Source: Leptodactylus fallax (lineage: Eukaryota > Chordata > Amphibia > Anura > Leptodactylidae). From it: a DNA stretch of 64,000 nt. Location: positions 965,001 to 1,029,000 of the forward strand of contig CAMRHE010000462.1 of assembly GCA_947044405.1 (NCBI GenBank), given 5' to 3'. The notes beneath the pieces were generated by a model. It searched no databases and had not been told where the DNA came from. It worked only from the letters and a program-made list of their open reading frames with translations. The position numbers and the translations under genes are program-made. Below are positions 42,576-55,349 of this stretch, one piece after another. Position 1 is the first letter of the stretch; each line of letters starts with the position of its first letter.

Positions 42576-43000
42576 TTAAAGGGAGTCTATCACCTCCCCA
42601 AGCATATTCAACAGTGACCATCCTGTTACAGAGCACATTACGGTGATAAAAAAATGAAAAATTTTTTATGTATGTCACTTTTATAGATTTTGGAAAAACA
42701 ACTTTGAAGTCTTATATAAATCGTTGGTGTGCTGGGTGTGGGCCTTCAGTTCTTGGAGCACTGATCTTGCTGGTTAGGTAGGAAGGGTGATGTCATAGCA
42801 GTTGGCGGATCAACTTCCACTGCAAAGGGCAGGAAGTGATAGGGGTCTAAAAGGCAAGTGCAGTGCTCCAGAAAGCTGAAGGCTTGCCCCCAGTGACATT
42901 GACAGTGACAAAAGTGATATATATAATAAAGGTATGATGTTTATCATTGTAATGTGCTCTATAACATGGTGGTGGTATTTAAGATGGTTTGGGGAAGGTG
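42576..43000. mobile_element. Inverted-end miniature element (TTAA family)
   Basis: Left end TTAAAGGGAGTCTATCACCT and right end AAGGTGATAGTATAAAG, near 42980-43000, are inverted. The inversion continues inward for about 70 bp (CAGAGCACATTACGGTGATA versus TATCATTGTAATGTGCTCTA). The right TTAA is not preserved. Confidence 0.75.
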
Positions 43001-43026
43001 ATAGTATAAAGAACAAAGACTCTAGC

Positions 43027-43042
43027 ACCCCCCCCCCCCCCC
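43027..43042. repeat. C homopolymer
   Basis: A run of about 16 C just right of the miniature element; prone to length error. Confidence 0.9.
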
Positions 43043-43640
43043 ATTGCAGTTGAGTCTAATTTGCATAATTCTAAAAACAGCCTTTTCATGGAAATGGTGC
43101 TGTTGGACTATCTAAAGGTATGATGAAGCTCAGCATAACATCCCCTACATGCACTGTGTTTGGTTTGATATTGAGTGTCCTGGTGACATTTCCATTAAAA
43201 ACATAGGCCCAGGGAATCCCAAATCACAAAAAAGGTCATATGATTACTCAATTGGTTCAGTACTTTATCTTTCACCTGTGTAAGAGCTGTCATCCCAAAT
43301 CTGTACTGAATAATCATTACAATAAATGTAACAATAAATATGAGGAGGGAGTCTGAGAATATGACAGGTTTTAGAAACAATTAGCTACATTAACATAGAT
43401 AATCTGTATAATTTGAGATAAAATGTAAATTCATTTTGACAGGTACAATTTAAATTATGTATCAGAGGAAAAAAAAGCCATATTGTTCATTTGTTGGGAA
43501 ATTTGCAAAGGCAAATATAATTTGCTATTATGAGTTATCCAGCCGCCCCATTCTGGATCTTCAGATATTGGTCAGAGAAGAGTGGGTAGCAAATGGATCT
43601 CTAGATGTAGAGGACACAACAAGTCCATGCAGTAACCTCT
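43043..43640. other. No recognisable feature
   Basis: No motif seen. Confidence 0.5.
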
Positions 43641-43649
43641 TAATGAAAC

Positions 43650-44640
43650 CACCTCATTTGGCCTTCAGGATGAGGCAAACTTTTTGCTTTTTTCATCCCT
43701 GCCTTCCTAGAGCTATAACTTTTAAATTTTTTGATTTATTAAGTTGAAAGTTGAAATATTTAATGACACCATTTTAGAGTACGTATAATTCATTAAAACG
43801 TTTTATTATTTTTTGAGGTGGGGAAATTTTTTGGGTTTCATTTTTACATTGTTAACTGTGTGTGGTATAAATGACATGTTAACTTTATTCTGTGGGGCAG
43901 CTATACCCTATATCTAAAGTTTTTTTTTTTTAGTTTTATTACTTTTTCACAATAAAATTTTTTTTTTAGAAATTAACATTTTGTAATTGTATTGAACTGT
44001 GTAGCAGCATATTTTTTCCTGGATGTGCTGTCGTTTTTATTGGTATTCTTTTGTGGTGCATTCAACTTTTTGATCACTTTTTATTACATTTTTATGGGTG
44101 CCGAGGTTAACAAAGACAACACTTTGTGCTGTTTTCTATTTAATTTTCTTATGTTATCACAATAACATGACATCTTTTAGTTCAGATCATTTCGGTAATG
44201 GCGATACCAATTGTGTATAAGGTTTTTTATTATTCTTTGTTTAACATATTAAAACTATGTGTTAGGGTAAGTTACAATTCATTGTGATATTTTCACTTTT
44301 TATAAAATATTTTATTAAAGTATTTTGTTATTCTTTTTTTTTTTTTTTTTATTACTAGTTCCACTAGTGGACTTGAACATATGAACACTTGATCACTTGT
44401 ATAATACTTTCCAATACTTCTGTATTGTAGGGTATTGTACACGTGAGTTTTACACTGACATCCAGTCTATTAGAACCAACCTCTGACTTAGTAGGCTTCT
44501 GTACATGGCAGAGTCAGAGGCCACGGCAGACCTCTGGCTGCCATGACAACACTCTTAAACCCCTTCCCTCTGTCTAATCGCTTTACATGCCACGGTTGCT
44601 ATTGACTGCAGCATATAAGGGGATAAACTGCCCTTTAATG
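43650..44640 (-). repeat. AT-rich repeat resembling TTAA family X on the minus strand
   Basis: Long T-rich stretches, GGTGCCGAGGTTAACAAAG, CATTTCGGTAATGGCGATACC and a GACACCATTTT block mirror, in reverse complement, pieces of the 48-49.6 kb copy (AAAATGGTGTCATTAAAAAGT, GGTATCACCGCATC). The ends are not defined, so the family assignment is tentative. Confidence 0.4.
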
Positions 44641-45527
44641 GTAACTAGATAAAAAAAAATCAACATTATTAGTGAAAATTTGCTTTGGTGATGTTTCCAC
44701 AAAACCAGCTATCGGTTTGTTTAAATGTCAACAATACATATAGGTTTTGGTATTTGTTTTACTTATTTGTTGTATACATCATCATATTATATGCCCTGCA
44801 CATATCACTTCTCTACTTAAATATAACACATATAAATACACTGGCCAACAGTCAAAGAAATTGGCAAGCCTATAATAGCAAAAGGGGGGGAAATTATGCT
44901 TGCTTTTAAAGGAAAACCAAAGCTACTTTATGCAGCAAGCTGAAGAAACATTCTGCGACAGCTGGGCTTGCGGACATTGATGATTATATTTTATCATCAT
45001 AGATATGATAGACTCATATAACCAGCTGTCTTGGCACATTGAGCCAGGTGGCTTTGAATTAGGGAAGGAATTTGAAAAAGCTGGTGAAATCTCAGGGTCC
45101 CATGAGATCTTTAAAATCTAGTGGATTTCTGTTTGAACAGCCTTGAGCAGTAGCCTGAGCCCTGCCCTGTTCCAAAGTATATATCTTTTCAGAAACATTC
45201 TTCATACCGCAAAGGTGATTGTAGTCACTAGATATACTTATATCCCCACAGAGTAAACTATCGTCAAAAATAAAGGGATTGTCTCAGTAAAAAAGATGAT
45301 TTTTTGTAGTATTACATGGAATCCTTCAAACTTACCTAGACAACTCAAACACAGCATTGATACAGCAGTTATTTAAAAGTCCTTCATTGTATTAATAAAC
45401 CATTAAAAGGAAATGCAGTGAAACTCTCACTAACACTTTGGTTAGGAAAACCACATCAAAAACACTCATCCTCAGGTATTTTTTTTCTTCCCAAAAAATG
45501 TGTGAACATACCATACATATTTTTTAG
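44641..45527. other. No recognisable feature
   Basis: No gene motif or repeat border seen. Confidence 0.45.
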
Positions 45528-45653
45528 GCTGAAGACCCACATTGCGAAAACGCAGTGTTTTACAGTAACTGCAAATTGAATGGGATTCTGGATAATCCCA
45601 TCCACACATTGCAGAAAAAAATCTGCAGCGGAAAAGCTGTGTTTTAACATGAA
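45528..45653. repeat. Family N repeat, half copy
   Basis: Begins AGGCTGAAGACCCACATTGC, followed by GAAAACGCAGTG and ATCCCATCCACACATTGCAG as in other N copies. It is cut off by the TTAA element that follows. Confidence 0.6.
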
Positions 45654-45851
45654 TTAAAGGGGTTATCTGGTTCCGAACATTGATGTTAGAAAAATATTTG
45701 ATCTGTCTGGGGTCTGATACCGGGCAACCCTGCAGATCACCCTTACCGAGACAGTACAGCTCTTGATAATGTTTACATACTGTGAACCAGGTTGCTTACT
45801 CACTGTCCTAAGGATAGGCCATCAATGTTAGAAACCTGATAACCCCTTTAA
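45654..45851. mobile_element. Palindromic TTAA-flanked miniature element
   Basis: Begins TTAAAGGGGTTATCTGGTTC and ends AACCTGATAACCCCTTTAA, with CATTGATGTTAG and GCCATCAATGTTAG also inverted inside. TTAA at both borders. It lies within a run of family N repeats. Confidence 0.82.
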
Positions 45852-45865
45852 GGAATCTTCAGCTT

Positions 45866-46105
45866 TAGGGTGGGTCTCAGGTTGTGAAAATGCAGTCACT
45901 GGCTAATCTCATCTACACATTGCAGAAAAAAATCTACAGTGGAAAAGCTGCGTTTTCAAAAATACTTGCATTTTTGAAAATCGCAACATGTCAATTATAC
46001 CTGCAGAAACACTGCCGTTTTCCATATAGGTATAAGCTCTGCGAAAACGCAATAAAAAAAAATTTAAAAAAAAAAAGTGATGCGCTTCCGTTTTAGCCTT
46101 AAGGA
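45866..46105. repeat. Family N repeat
   Basis: Related to the neighbours through AAAATGCAGTCACTGG, CACATTGCAGAAAAAAATCT, GAAAAGCTGCGTTTTC and the TACCTGCAGAAACAC, TATAGGTATAA core. It ends near CTTCCGTTTTAGCCTTAAGG. Confidence 0.6.
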
Positions 46106-46106
46106 T

Positions 46107-46323
46107 GTGGCCCCATGTTGCAGAAACACAGCTTCTTTTGTTGCAGATTTTGTTGCAGTTTTTTGAGCCAATGCCAAAAATGGCTACAGAGGGAATGGGA
46201 AATATATAGGAAGTTCTTATGCTTCTACCTTTTGCTCAATCCACTCCTGGCTTTGGCTCAAAAAACTGAAACAAAATCTGCAACAAAAGAAAATGCGTTT
46301 CTGCAACGTGGGGCCTCAGCCTA
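46107..46323. repeat. Family N repeat, near-perfect hairpin copy
   Basis: The left arm (GTGGCCCCATGTTGCAGAAA, then TTGTTGCAGATTTTGTTGCA) and the right arm (TGCAACAAAAGAAAATGCGT, then TTTCTGCAACGTGGGGCCTC) are inverted over about 70 bp around the centre near 46210. Non-coding. Confidence 0.8.
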
Positions 46324-46966
46324 AATGTTTTTTTGACCAGAATGAAACTTTTATACTCAGGGGTGCAGCATTAGCAGTTGCTACTGAGCGCTGGACCCTG
46401 TACTTCTTCCACATAAAATGTACCACTATTCTAAACATATCAAGGTAAGTAGGGGCTCCATTAAAGATTTTGCATTGGAGCCAAGGAGCTTTCAGCTACG
46501 CCTCTTTTGTTACTAATGCACATTTCTAATAATAATATAAAAAGAATAAGATTTGTAAAACTGGACTGGCACAATATATGACTAGATATCTTTGGTCAGT
46601 TGATCAAAATAAACCAACAATTTTATTGGCATGAGAACATAACAGACTCTTACTGTATTTGCAAATGTGCATTTAATGTATAGTTTATGAAAAAGATACT
46701 TAGAATTCTTAGAATGTGCTAAAGAGTATTATAATTCTGCTAATATATGTTAATGGCATGCAAACTAACAACAATTTTGGATATTTATGCAAGATGTAAT
46801 CATTGATTGATGTAAATGCATATGGCGAGGAAAGTAGATATAAAGTTTTTAATCTGAATCAATGTTTTACTGTGAGTATATACTTATAAAAATGTGATGG
46901 GTTATGATCCAGAAGAATTTTGAAGGCTGAATCTACAGCCTTATGTTGACATTTTTTTAACCATTT
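46324..46966. other. No recognisable feature
   Basis: AT-rich DNA between family N copies. Confidence 0.45.
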
Positions 46967-47218
46967 AAGGCTGAAGCCCCATGCATCGCGTTTTTTTCTG
47001 CAGCATTTTTTATTGCGATTTTGCAGAGTTTTCCTCTGCGAACTTTCTGACCCTATTATACCTATACGGAAAACACCATGGTATAATTGACATGCTGCGA
47101 TTTTAAAAAACGCAGCTTTTCTGGCAAATTTTTTCTGCAATGTGTGGACAGCCACAATCCCATCCATTTTGCAGGTACTGTAAAACGCAACATTTTTGCA
47201 ATATGGGGCTTCATCCTA
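46967..47218. repeat. Family N repeat
   Basis: Begins AAGGCTGAAGCCCCATGCAT and ends GCAATATGGGGCTTCATCCT, inverted ends. It shares the TTCCTCTGCGAACTTTCTGA and TATACCTATACGGAAAACACC core with 47694-47760 and 58352-58395. Confidence 0.8.
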
Positions 47219-47593
47219 AAGGGTTTTTTTTGAGGGGGGAGTTACATTCACCTGAGTGCTACTGCTTCAAGATGCTGGTCTGTGGGGGCTGAGGATAGGA
47301 CATTAATGTGTAACTCTCAGAAAATCTCTTAAAAATCACAAGCAGTGTTTTTACTGTGGCGATTAAGAGGCTGTATTGTAGATGGTGCTACATGATTAGT
47401 GTGATGAAAGTTGGGTATATACATAATACGAAACATGGCACATTGATGAAACAAAAACTGGGTTTGCACAAAAATTTTACCATTTTATACTTTTTTCACC
47501 AGTCCCACCATTTTCTAAAGAAGTAGGTGCTTGTGGGTGGAATGTGGGTGGGACCGTGTGGAGAAGGGAGGGGCCCTCCACATTTAAGCATTC

Positions 47594-47912
47594 TTAGGCT
47601 AAGGCCCCATGCAGTGGACCGCTGTCAAAAGGCGCTGCAGGAAAAGCTGCAATAGAAACGCATTGCGGTTTTTCCCGCAGTTCTTTTCAGAGAAAGCCTG
47701 CAGAATTTTCCTCTGCAGACTTTCTTCTTCAATTATACCTATACGGAAATCACCAGCGTATTTACACTTCAGGTATTTTTCTGCAATGTATATTGGTGGG
47801 ATTTGCTAGAATCCCATCCACTTTGGAGGGACTGAAAAACACTGCAGATTTTTTGCAGCGTTTCTGGCACGGCCAAACTGCAGTATTTATGCCCTGTGGG
47901 GCTTCAGCCTTA
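47594..47912. repeat. Family N repeat
   Basis: Begins TAGGCTAAGGCCCCATGCAG and ends TATGCCCTGTGGGGCTTCAGCC. The CTCTGCAGACTTTC core and ATTATACCTATACGGAAATC match other copies. Confidence 0.82.
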
Positions 47913-47981
47913 CACGGAAAACTGGTGCAAGAAAAACCTGAAAACTACTTCAGCACAACCTTCCTGAGATGCTCCAAATTA

Positions 47982-50181
47982 TTAACCCCTTCACGACATC
48001 CGTCAAAATAGTATGGCACAGCAGGGAAGGACTTACTTACAGTAGAAGCATAGTGCGCACACAGAAACTGTATATGACTGACACTTTTCTTAAACATGGT
48101 CACAGCATCTCAGGGTGTTTGTGCCTGGATCAGCCCCCTGCGATGTGTTCGCAGCCCGGGGTCTGATCAGTGACTCTGGGTCTGCCCCACCGCATACCTG
48201 GTTGATCCTGCCCAAAATAGAGTCTGTTAGTTTATATGTCTGCATTGGCTGACAGCTTCCTATACACTGTAATACATGTGTATTGCAGTATATACTATTA
48301 AACCAGCAATCAAAATATTCCCTATCCCCCCAAAAAAAAATGGCAAAAAAAAAGTTTAAAAGTGGTAAAAAAAAATAAACGAATAATGCCAAAAAAATCC
48401 CATTTTCCCATATAAAATGTTTTATTATGTAAAAAAAGAAAAATAATAATAAAAAAAGTATGTATTTGGTATCACCGCATCTCTAAAAACCCTAACAATA
48501 AAACTAAAAAATTATTGAACCTGCATGATGAACCTCATAAAAAAAAACAAAAAACTTAGCAATCCGCAGCAAATAATAATTTTTCTCCATCTTACCGCAC
48601 AAAATGTCCATTTAAAAGGATCAAAAAGTCAGATAAACCCTAAAATGATACCAATAACAAAAAGCACAGCTCGCTCCAAAAAAATAAGCCCTCAACTAGC
48701 TCTGTCAACAGACAAATAAAAATGTTATGCCTCTCAGAAGGTGGCAATGAAAAATGTATTGATTTTTTTTTCCCCCTAAGTTAGTAACACATAAAAAAAC
48801 ATCATAAATTAGGTATCACTGTAATTGTACTGACCCATAGAATAAATGTAACATGTTACTTATGCTATATGGTGAAAAAAAAATTAAATGTTAAGCAATT
48901 ACAGATCTGATGTTTTTAATTGATGATTTTTAAATCCCACCCAGAAAGAGTAAATAAAATTTAGTCAATAAGTTATGGGCACCCAAAATGGTGTCATTAA
49001 AAAGTATATCTCATCCCGCAAAAATAAAGCCCTCATATGGCTACATCATCAGAAAATATAGCTCGCACAATGTGAAGACAAAAACAAAAAAAATCACCAA
49101 ATCATTAGGACACAATTGGCGGCAGGAAGGGAAATGCATAAGCTGTGTGAGTGTATATCAGGGTAATCCCTATGGTTAGAGCTTACGAGAGAAAATACAC
49201 CAGCACTGACCCCCCAGAATGCCCCCCACGTGTGTAGTGGGAGCTAGTGGTAAAATAGCATGGGATTTGGTGTACCCAATTTTTCATTTTCACATCCCAA
49301 TGTTAAGAAATTTAGTGACAAATCGGTAGGATCAAAATACTCACTATACCTTTTGATAAATTCCTTGAGGGGTCTAGTTTCCAAAATGGAGTCACTTTCT
49401 GGGGGGTTTCCACTGTTTTGGCAACTGAGGGGCTCTGCAATTGTGATATGGTGCCTGAAACTAATCAAAGCAAAACCTCACTGGCACTGCATCTTGCTGT
49501 GTGCCAATATATCAGTTTATATTCACAAGTGGGGTAGTATGGAAGTGGGGAGAACTTGCATAACAAATTGTGTGATGCATTATATCCTTGCGACTATAAT
49601 AGTAAAAATTTGACCTCCATTTTGTCTTAATTCCTGTTAAATTCTTATAGGGTTAAGATACTTTGTATATGCTGTTTTGACTTATTTAAGGGGTACAGTT
49701 TTGAAAATGACAGGCCTTTCAAAAGCCCTTCAGAACTTAATTAATCCCTTTAAAAATGGGTTTTAGAAATGTTCTGGAAAATTTTGAAAATTGTTACTCG
49801 TAAGCCTTATAATGTCCGTAAAAAATTAAAGGGTGATTAAAGTTTGATGCCAACATACAGCAGAGATATGGTAAATTAGATTTATGAACTAATTTGGGTG
49901 GTATGACTATCTGTATGAAAAGCAGATAATTTCAAAATTGTTAAATTGTATATTTTTCAAAATTTCCACCAAATTTCCTATTTTTCATAATTAACACAAA
50001 ACCTATTTACCAAAATTTACCACTAAAACAAAGAACAACATGTCACGAGAAAACAATCTCAAAATCACCTTGGTGAGTTAAAGTGTTCCAAAGTTATTAC
50101 CACATGAAGTGACACATATCTCATTTGAAAAATCAAGCTCTGTCAGGAAGTCTAATACTGACTGTGGTGGGAAAGGGTTAA
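47982..50181 (+). mobile_element. TTAA-flanked element (family X-like), complete 2.2-kb copy
   Basis: Begins TTAACCCCTTCACGACATCC and ends GTGGTGGGAAAGGGTTAA, so TTAA lies at both borders and the CCCCTTC/GAAAGGG ends are inverted. The interior is AT-rich with long A runs. It includes TTGGTATCACCGCATC, ATAAGCCCTCAACTAG and AATTAGGTATCACTG, and no coding frame. The interior differs from the copies at 5116 and 58890, so it may be a separate subfamily. TTAA target and CCC ends point to a piggyBac-like class (inferred). Confidence 0.78.
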
Positions 50182-51469
50182 TAATAATTATTGTGGCACA
50201 TCTGATACCAGCATGCCACAAATTACAACCATTGTATAAAAAAGCGAATCTTAATGAAAGTTTCCTATTGAATACAGTACCTCTTAATAAATTTGGTGCA
50301 TCTCACTTTAGTGCTCCTGTTATTAAGACTGGCATATTAAAGCGCCATGCTTAATAAATTCCCCCAATTATTTTACTGCCTTTTTACTAACTACATGGAT
50401 CTTACAACACTGTTGATAAATCTTGCACAATATTGTTGTCTGCTCATATTGCTGAATGTCCATTGGCATCTCTATATTAGTCTGCTGTAGAGTCAGGGAA
50501 ACACACACCATATGTGCAAGCTTTGCAGTTGCAGAGGGGCACAGTTTGTAGAGGCCCTACCCACATTTAAATATCTTCATTCAGTCTATTAGATTGCTAA
50601 TGAATTTCATGATCCATTACTGGACTATGCAAATAGGATAATATAATATTCTGAACATACAAGCTAGAAGCTATCCACATATTGAGTATCACACTCAGCC
50701 AAAGCCTATATGTTAACTAGTAACAACACACAACACAAGCATGCTACTCTCCATTCTGTGAAAAAATAAATAATATTCTTGAATTATGTATTTACGTTAC
50801 CTTTCCTGCTATTTATATTTGTGTCCTGAAGTCATTAGATTCTTGCCAGCTTTTTCTTGTTACAGCTCCAGTAGCCCAGTCTGTCAGATGTCATAGCTAT
50901 GTTATTGGAGAAGAGCCATACACATGTTCTAAGCTTCCTGTCACCGTCCCCTGAATGTAAAAAGCTATAACCAGATGCTTTCACTTAGGTGACAAAACCC
51001 ATCAGGTAAACATATCCCTATTTATAAAGAAGAGGACAGGTTTTCATTCTAGAACTGTTCAAGTTTAATGGGAAAAGGTGTTTATTAGATTTGCACAAAA
51101 TGATTCCCTATTTCAGAAGTAATGTTATTAGGTATGGCTCAATTTAGCTTATTTCCGACTTTTATGTATTTTGTATAAATGCATATTTTTTAAATGTACT
51201 AGATATGGCAAATCTTGGATATTGCAAAATAGTAGAAATAGATTTACAAACAAGGACAAGCTATAGCAGCAGAACATGTGGTTCTTATCCGTGCCATGGA
51301 GTAAAGGGATCCAGTACCTCTACTATGTACATCACTCTTTCCAAAATGCAGGAAAGACAATAACAAAGATTTGTAATGTGCTTTCTCATGGGAATTCAAA
51401 GTACAGGGAGTGTTGTGGTTGCTGTAATGGCGCTCATCCCCAACACCCACAAGGGTGAATTATTTTTAC
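50182..51469. other. No recognisable gene or repeat border
   Basis: Possibly low-copy DNA. No motif seen. Confidence 0.45.
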
Positions 51470-51615
51470 AGGAAGTCAATTTACCTATCAGTATATTTTT
51501 GGCATGTTGTAGGAAACCCCGATTATCCAGAGGAATCCCACACAAACATGGGGAGAAGATACATCTGTTGCCCTTGGGCAGATTTGAAACCAGCACTGCA
51601 AGGCAACAATGCTAG
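51470..51615 (-). mobile_element. Degenerate SINE fragment, minus copy
   Basis: The reverse complement follows 61990-62135: TTTACCTATCAGTATATTTTTGG, GTAGGAAACC, CCAGAGGAATCCCACACAAACATGGGGAGAA and AGCACTGCAAGG keep the order of the intact copy. Both ends are missing. Confidence 0.65.
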
Positions 51616-53225
51616 GTGGTGTCCTTAACAGGTATTACAATAATGGCAGCCACCAGACATCACAGCAGCTGTTATGGATATTAGGACTCTTACAGACCTA
51701 TTGTACCCAATATGCTCCTCTCATTACTGAAACTGCCCCTTTTCGTCATGATGCTGTACAAGTTGGTGCTGTGATTCCTGCAAATGTACTGCCGCAAAAC
51801 TACTCAATTTCAGATGATTTTTTTGGGCTAGCAGCTTTCAGGAAAACATGAAAACAGCTTTCAGGAAAACTTTAGCACCATTTAAAAACATCACATTGGT
51901 ACGTTCAGTAAAACAACTTAACATTCCATTTGTATTCACAACCTGCTTTACATGCTTTCTTATGTAGAACGGATTTCTAATTCAACTTTATATCAATATA
52001 ATGTTACAATTCTGTGGGGTCTCATGACGAGTACTTTTGTTGTTGCCTCTCATTCGGTCAAGGAGTTACATTCTAGGTGTGCTAAGGATATCATTTAAAT
52101 GAAAGAACAAAGGATAAGAGAGCAGAATCTGCATCCAGTCACTTGAATTTCAAGGGATTTCATATTTGTATTCCTATACATGTGGCCTTGATGCCTCTCA
52201 AGGCAGCTTTATAATCTACAAAAGGAATAAGTTAGTACTGACAGTAAATTTCAACACCGTGGAACAGCTTGTAAATGCTGACAGAACTCAGAGCTGCCTT
52301 ATGATACAGACAAACTGAAAGGAAGCAGACACACAAAAATGTGTATTTTTATTCTCCTGTATGACAAGTGTGTCAAGTGAACATCATGTTTAGAAAATAA
52401 AGTCAGTATGACTCACCCGCCTTCTCTTTTTCTTTATTCTTGAACTCACACATTATGTCATAGGATACTTTCATCCCATGCTGCTTATGCAGGAGCAAGT
52501 AAAATTGTGATGCTTATGAATCCCATAAAAGTAAGAAAACAGTTATGGGTTCCATACAATTTGTTGCTTGATTTATGACAGAGCAGGGGAAGCAGAGACG
52601 ATTAAACCTATAGATTAGCTTTTCCACATTTTTATGGGTATAATTTTCTTTTTTATGAGCATCAGCTTCGCAGATCTGCCCTTCAATGAAATGTTTGGTG
52701 GAAACCTTTGCTGCAGATAGATCACTTATCCTCATTCTTTTTATGCAGTACTTACACCTGCACACTATCTTAAGCAGAAGTATTGATTCAGAATGTTGTA
52801 CGTGATGTAAGGGTTAGAGATCTGGTACGTTTTCTTGGAAGAAAATGTTGCCTGATTTTCACAATTTTAATATAGTCACATTTGTACACATATGACAGCT
52901 TATCATGAAAATTCATCAGAAAGGTTACGTACATTGTACATACAATTCACCAGTGTGCTGCCTGTGTAAATATCCAAACTACATTCTATAAGTTTGAATG
53001 ACTGTAATGAGTTCTTAAAATGGGCTACTTTATTTGTAAGGCATGCTTTAAAAAATATATAGAAAGTCATAGATTGAAGATGTCTCAAATTTTTTTAGAT
53101 CTTTATGTGGATTGTCACTGACCCGAATAAACAAATAAAATTGAAGTAATTTTTGTTAATTGATGCTGTTTTCTGTCCTTTTTTCCATTCCACATTACTA
53201 TACATCTGTAAGAAAAAAATTATTC
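51616..53225. other. No recognisable gene
   Basis: No repeat border and no motif-bearing frame. A candidate low-copy stretch. Confidence 0.45.
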
Positions 53226-53664
53226 AAGAAGACCTTTCACCACCTCTACCAATTCAAGCTCTTAGCACTTTTTAATAGGCGCTGTTCCACTGATTTCAGT
53301 CCAGTTGGAATTTTCTCTGTAGCCTCCACCATTCCTGAGCAACCAGCACAGGTAGTTTTGGTACCTGATGTGCTATTTAAGCTCTGTAATGTCAGAAGAT
53401 CGGTGTCAGGAAGAGGGTGTGATTCAGATCTCCAATCAGAGGCAGCCAGTGTCACAGCTCTGAATCAAAACCCCTTGTCTGCTCTTGCCTGACACCGCCT
53501 TCCTGACAGTACAGTCTAAATAGTATATCAGGCACCAAAGATAACAGCATTGATTGCTCAGGAACGATGGGGGCTAGAGGGAAAATTCTAACTGTACCAG
53601 AATCAATAGAGCAAGACCTATTAATTGATATGAGGAGCTAGAGGTGGTGAAAGGTCCTATTTAA
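53226..53664. mobile_element. Palindromic miniature element
   Basis: Left GACCTTTCACCACCTCTACC and right GAGGTGGTGAAAGGTCCTAT are inverted ends, and inverted similarity continues inward (ATTTTCTCTGTAGCCTCC versus GGGGCTAGAGGGAAAATTC-like). It ends next to TTTAAA, where a second element starts. Confidence 0.78.
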
Positions 53665-53830
53665 AGGGGTTGTGTAGGATTAACAAACATGGATGCTTTC
53701 TCCGTCTCAGGAAGTGACTGCATGACCACATGGGAATGCTACATGAATGGCACTGAGAGGCAGCATGGCCATGTGACCAACGGACGTCACTTGCTGGGAA
53801 TAAAAAAGGGGTTTTATAGGATTAGCCTTC
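53663..53830 (+). mobile_element. Partial copy of the 11033-type TTAA element
   Basis: TTAAAGGGGTTGTGTAGGATT, AACATGGATGCTTTC, CTCAGGAAGTGAC and GGCCATGTGACCAACGGAC follow the order of 11033-11245. The right end is degenerate (GGGGTTTTATAGGATTAG). Confidence 0.7.
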
Positions 53831-54229
53831 CAAAAACAGGACCACACCTACCTATAGTCTGTGCATGCTATTACATATCATGCCCTTTCACTTTGGTACG
53901 GCTGACCTGCAATACGAGACTTATAGCCACTTGAGGAGCTCTATCTGAAAGTTGCCATGTTTGCCTAATTCTCGACTATATCTTCAAATGTTGCAGTTTT
54001 TATATTGCCCCCTACATTTTCACAACATGCTGATACTTCCTTTTCATGTTTCAGCTTGTTCTATGTACTTAGAACAAGACCAGCATACCACAAATCGCTT
54101 TGAAAAAGGAACGGAAGAGATGGATTGGGACCATCTGTAAGACATACAGAATGCATGGAAGGATGTATGATTTTAATACATTTAATCATTCATGACGCAA
54201 AGGGGAGTTTAAGGTCTCGAAGTTCTTGG
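53831..54229. other. No recognisable feature
   Basis: No motif seen. Confidence 0.45.
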
Positions 54230-54850
54230 GTTATGCTGAAGAACAGGGGGCATAGTTCATTGTGTATGTTCTCACAATTCCTCTGGAATAAAAGTCACAG
54301 TAGGTATTCCTACAACCAACAGAACCAAAAAAGAAGGGAGGATTTGCCCTGCCAGATGTATTTTCATACTGCATTGCCATTCAAATGACTGGATGGGTTC
54401 TTCTGGCCTCTCAACGCTCTCTACATGTAGATATTGAGAATTATCTGCTGGGCTTACCAACCTATATATATCTCTGGACATCCCTGAAATCCAGCATTCC
54501 CTGACAGTTTTATAGTTCATAATCTAAAGGTGTAATTGAGGCCTGGAAATTCCAAAAATCATCTCACTACTCGTGGTAGAAACCTTCACCCATGCTACCA
54601 TCTTCACTGATCCCGACTCTGATAGTCCCTGTCCCACTGTTGAACTCATTACACAAGATCCAGATAAAGTCTTTAACCAAGAACAACAATTTTAGAGACA
54701 TTACAGAAGTTTGCCCCACAGTTGACCTACAGCACCCCCTGTTCCTCGAACAATTAGGCTTTAGACGGCTATATAGGACATTCAACAAACTCTTACAATT
54801 ACTCTATGCAAACTGAATTGGCTTAGCAGTCTCCTCCTTCTTCTCAAAAC
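54230..54850 (+). pseudogene. L1-like LINE ORF2 fragment
   Basis: The plus-strand translation gives FSQFLWNKSHSRYSYNQ, and after a frame change near 54335 GGFALPDVFSYCIAIQMTGWVLL. This is the FIWxxKxPRI...GGLALPD region that follows the reverse transcriptase in L1-like ORF2. Further frames with FRDITEVCPTVDLQHPLFLEQ-like text continue to about 54816. Multiple stops and shifts; no ends or target duplication seen. Old fragment. Confidence 0.6.
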
Positions 54851-55349
54851 TCCACAAAAATTCCTCTCAAAGATATTTAATAAGCTAGTGTTGTCGGGAG
54901 TGATATCGTGGCCTCTACAGATTCACAAATAGGAGAACGAATGACCTGAAGTTCTCGGACCAGGAGGTTTCCTTTATTCTCACCAGCTCACATGGATTTC
55001 CCAACTGTGTGAGAGCCCAGGAGAGTTCATTTAAAATGATAACATGAAGTTACAGAACACCGATATTTTTTAAATGGATGGGACTATCGTCAGAAGATAC
55101 ATGCTGTTGCTGCACCCTGGCTTCCTTTATCAAATATAGTATTTACGCTCGAAACTCAGCTCCTGCTGGAGCCATATAGACTCTCAGATCCACTCTGTAG
55201 GATAGGTTGACTTTGTCCTTACCCTGGAACTGGTCCTCCGCTTGGATATCCACTACCAACTTCACACTGCAAAGTGCGACCTAGCTACATGGCTACTTTG
55301 TGAACTAAAAAAGAGGGGCTATTAGTACTAAATATGGATAAATACTAAT
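54851..55349. other. No assignable feature; possible continuation of the LINE fragment
   Basis: No clear motif. Weak coding-like text may be the decayed tail of the preceding LINE. Confidence 0.35.
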
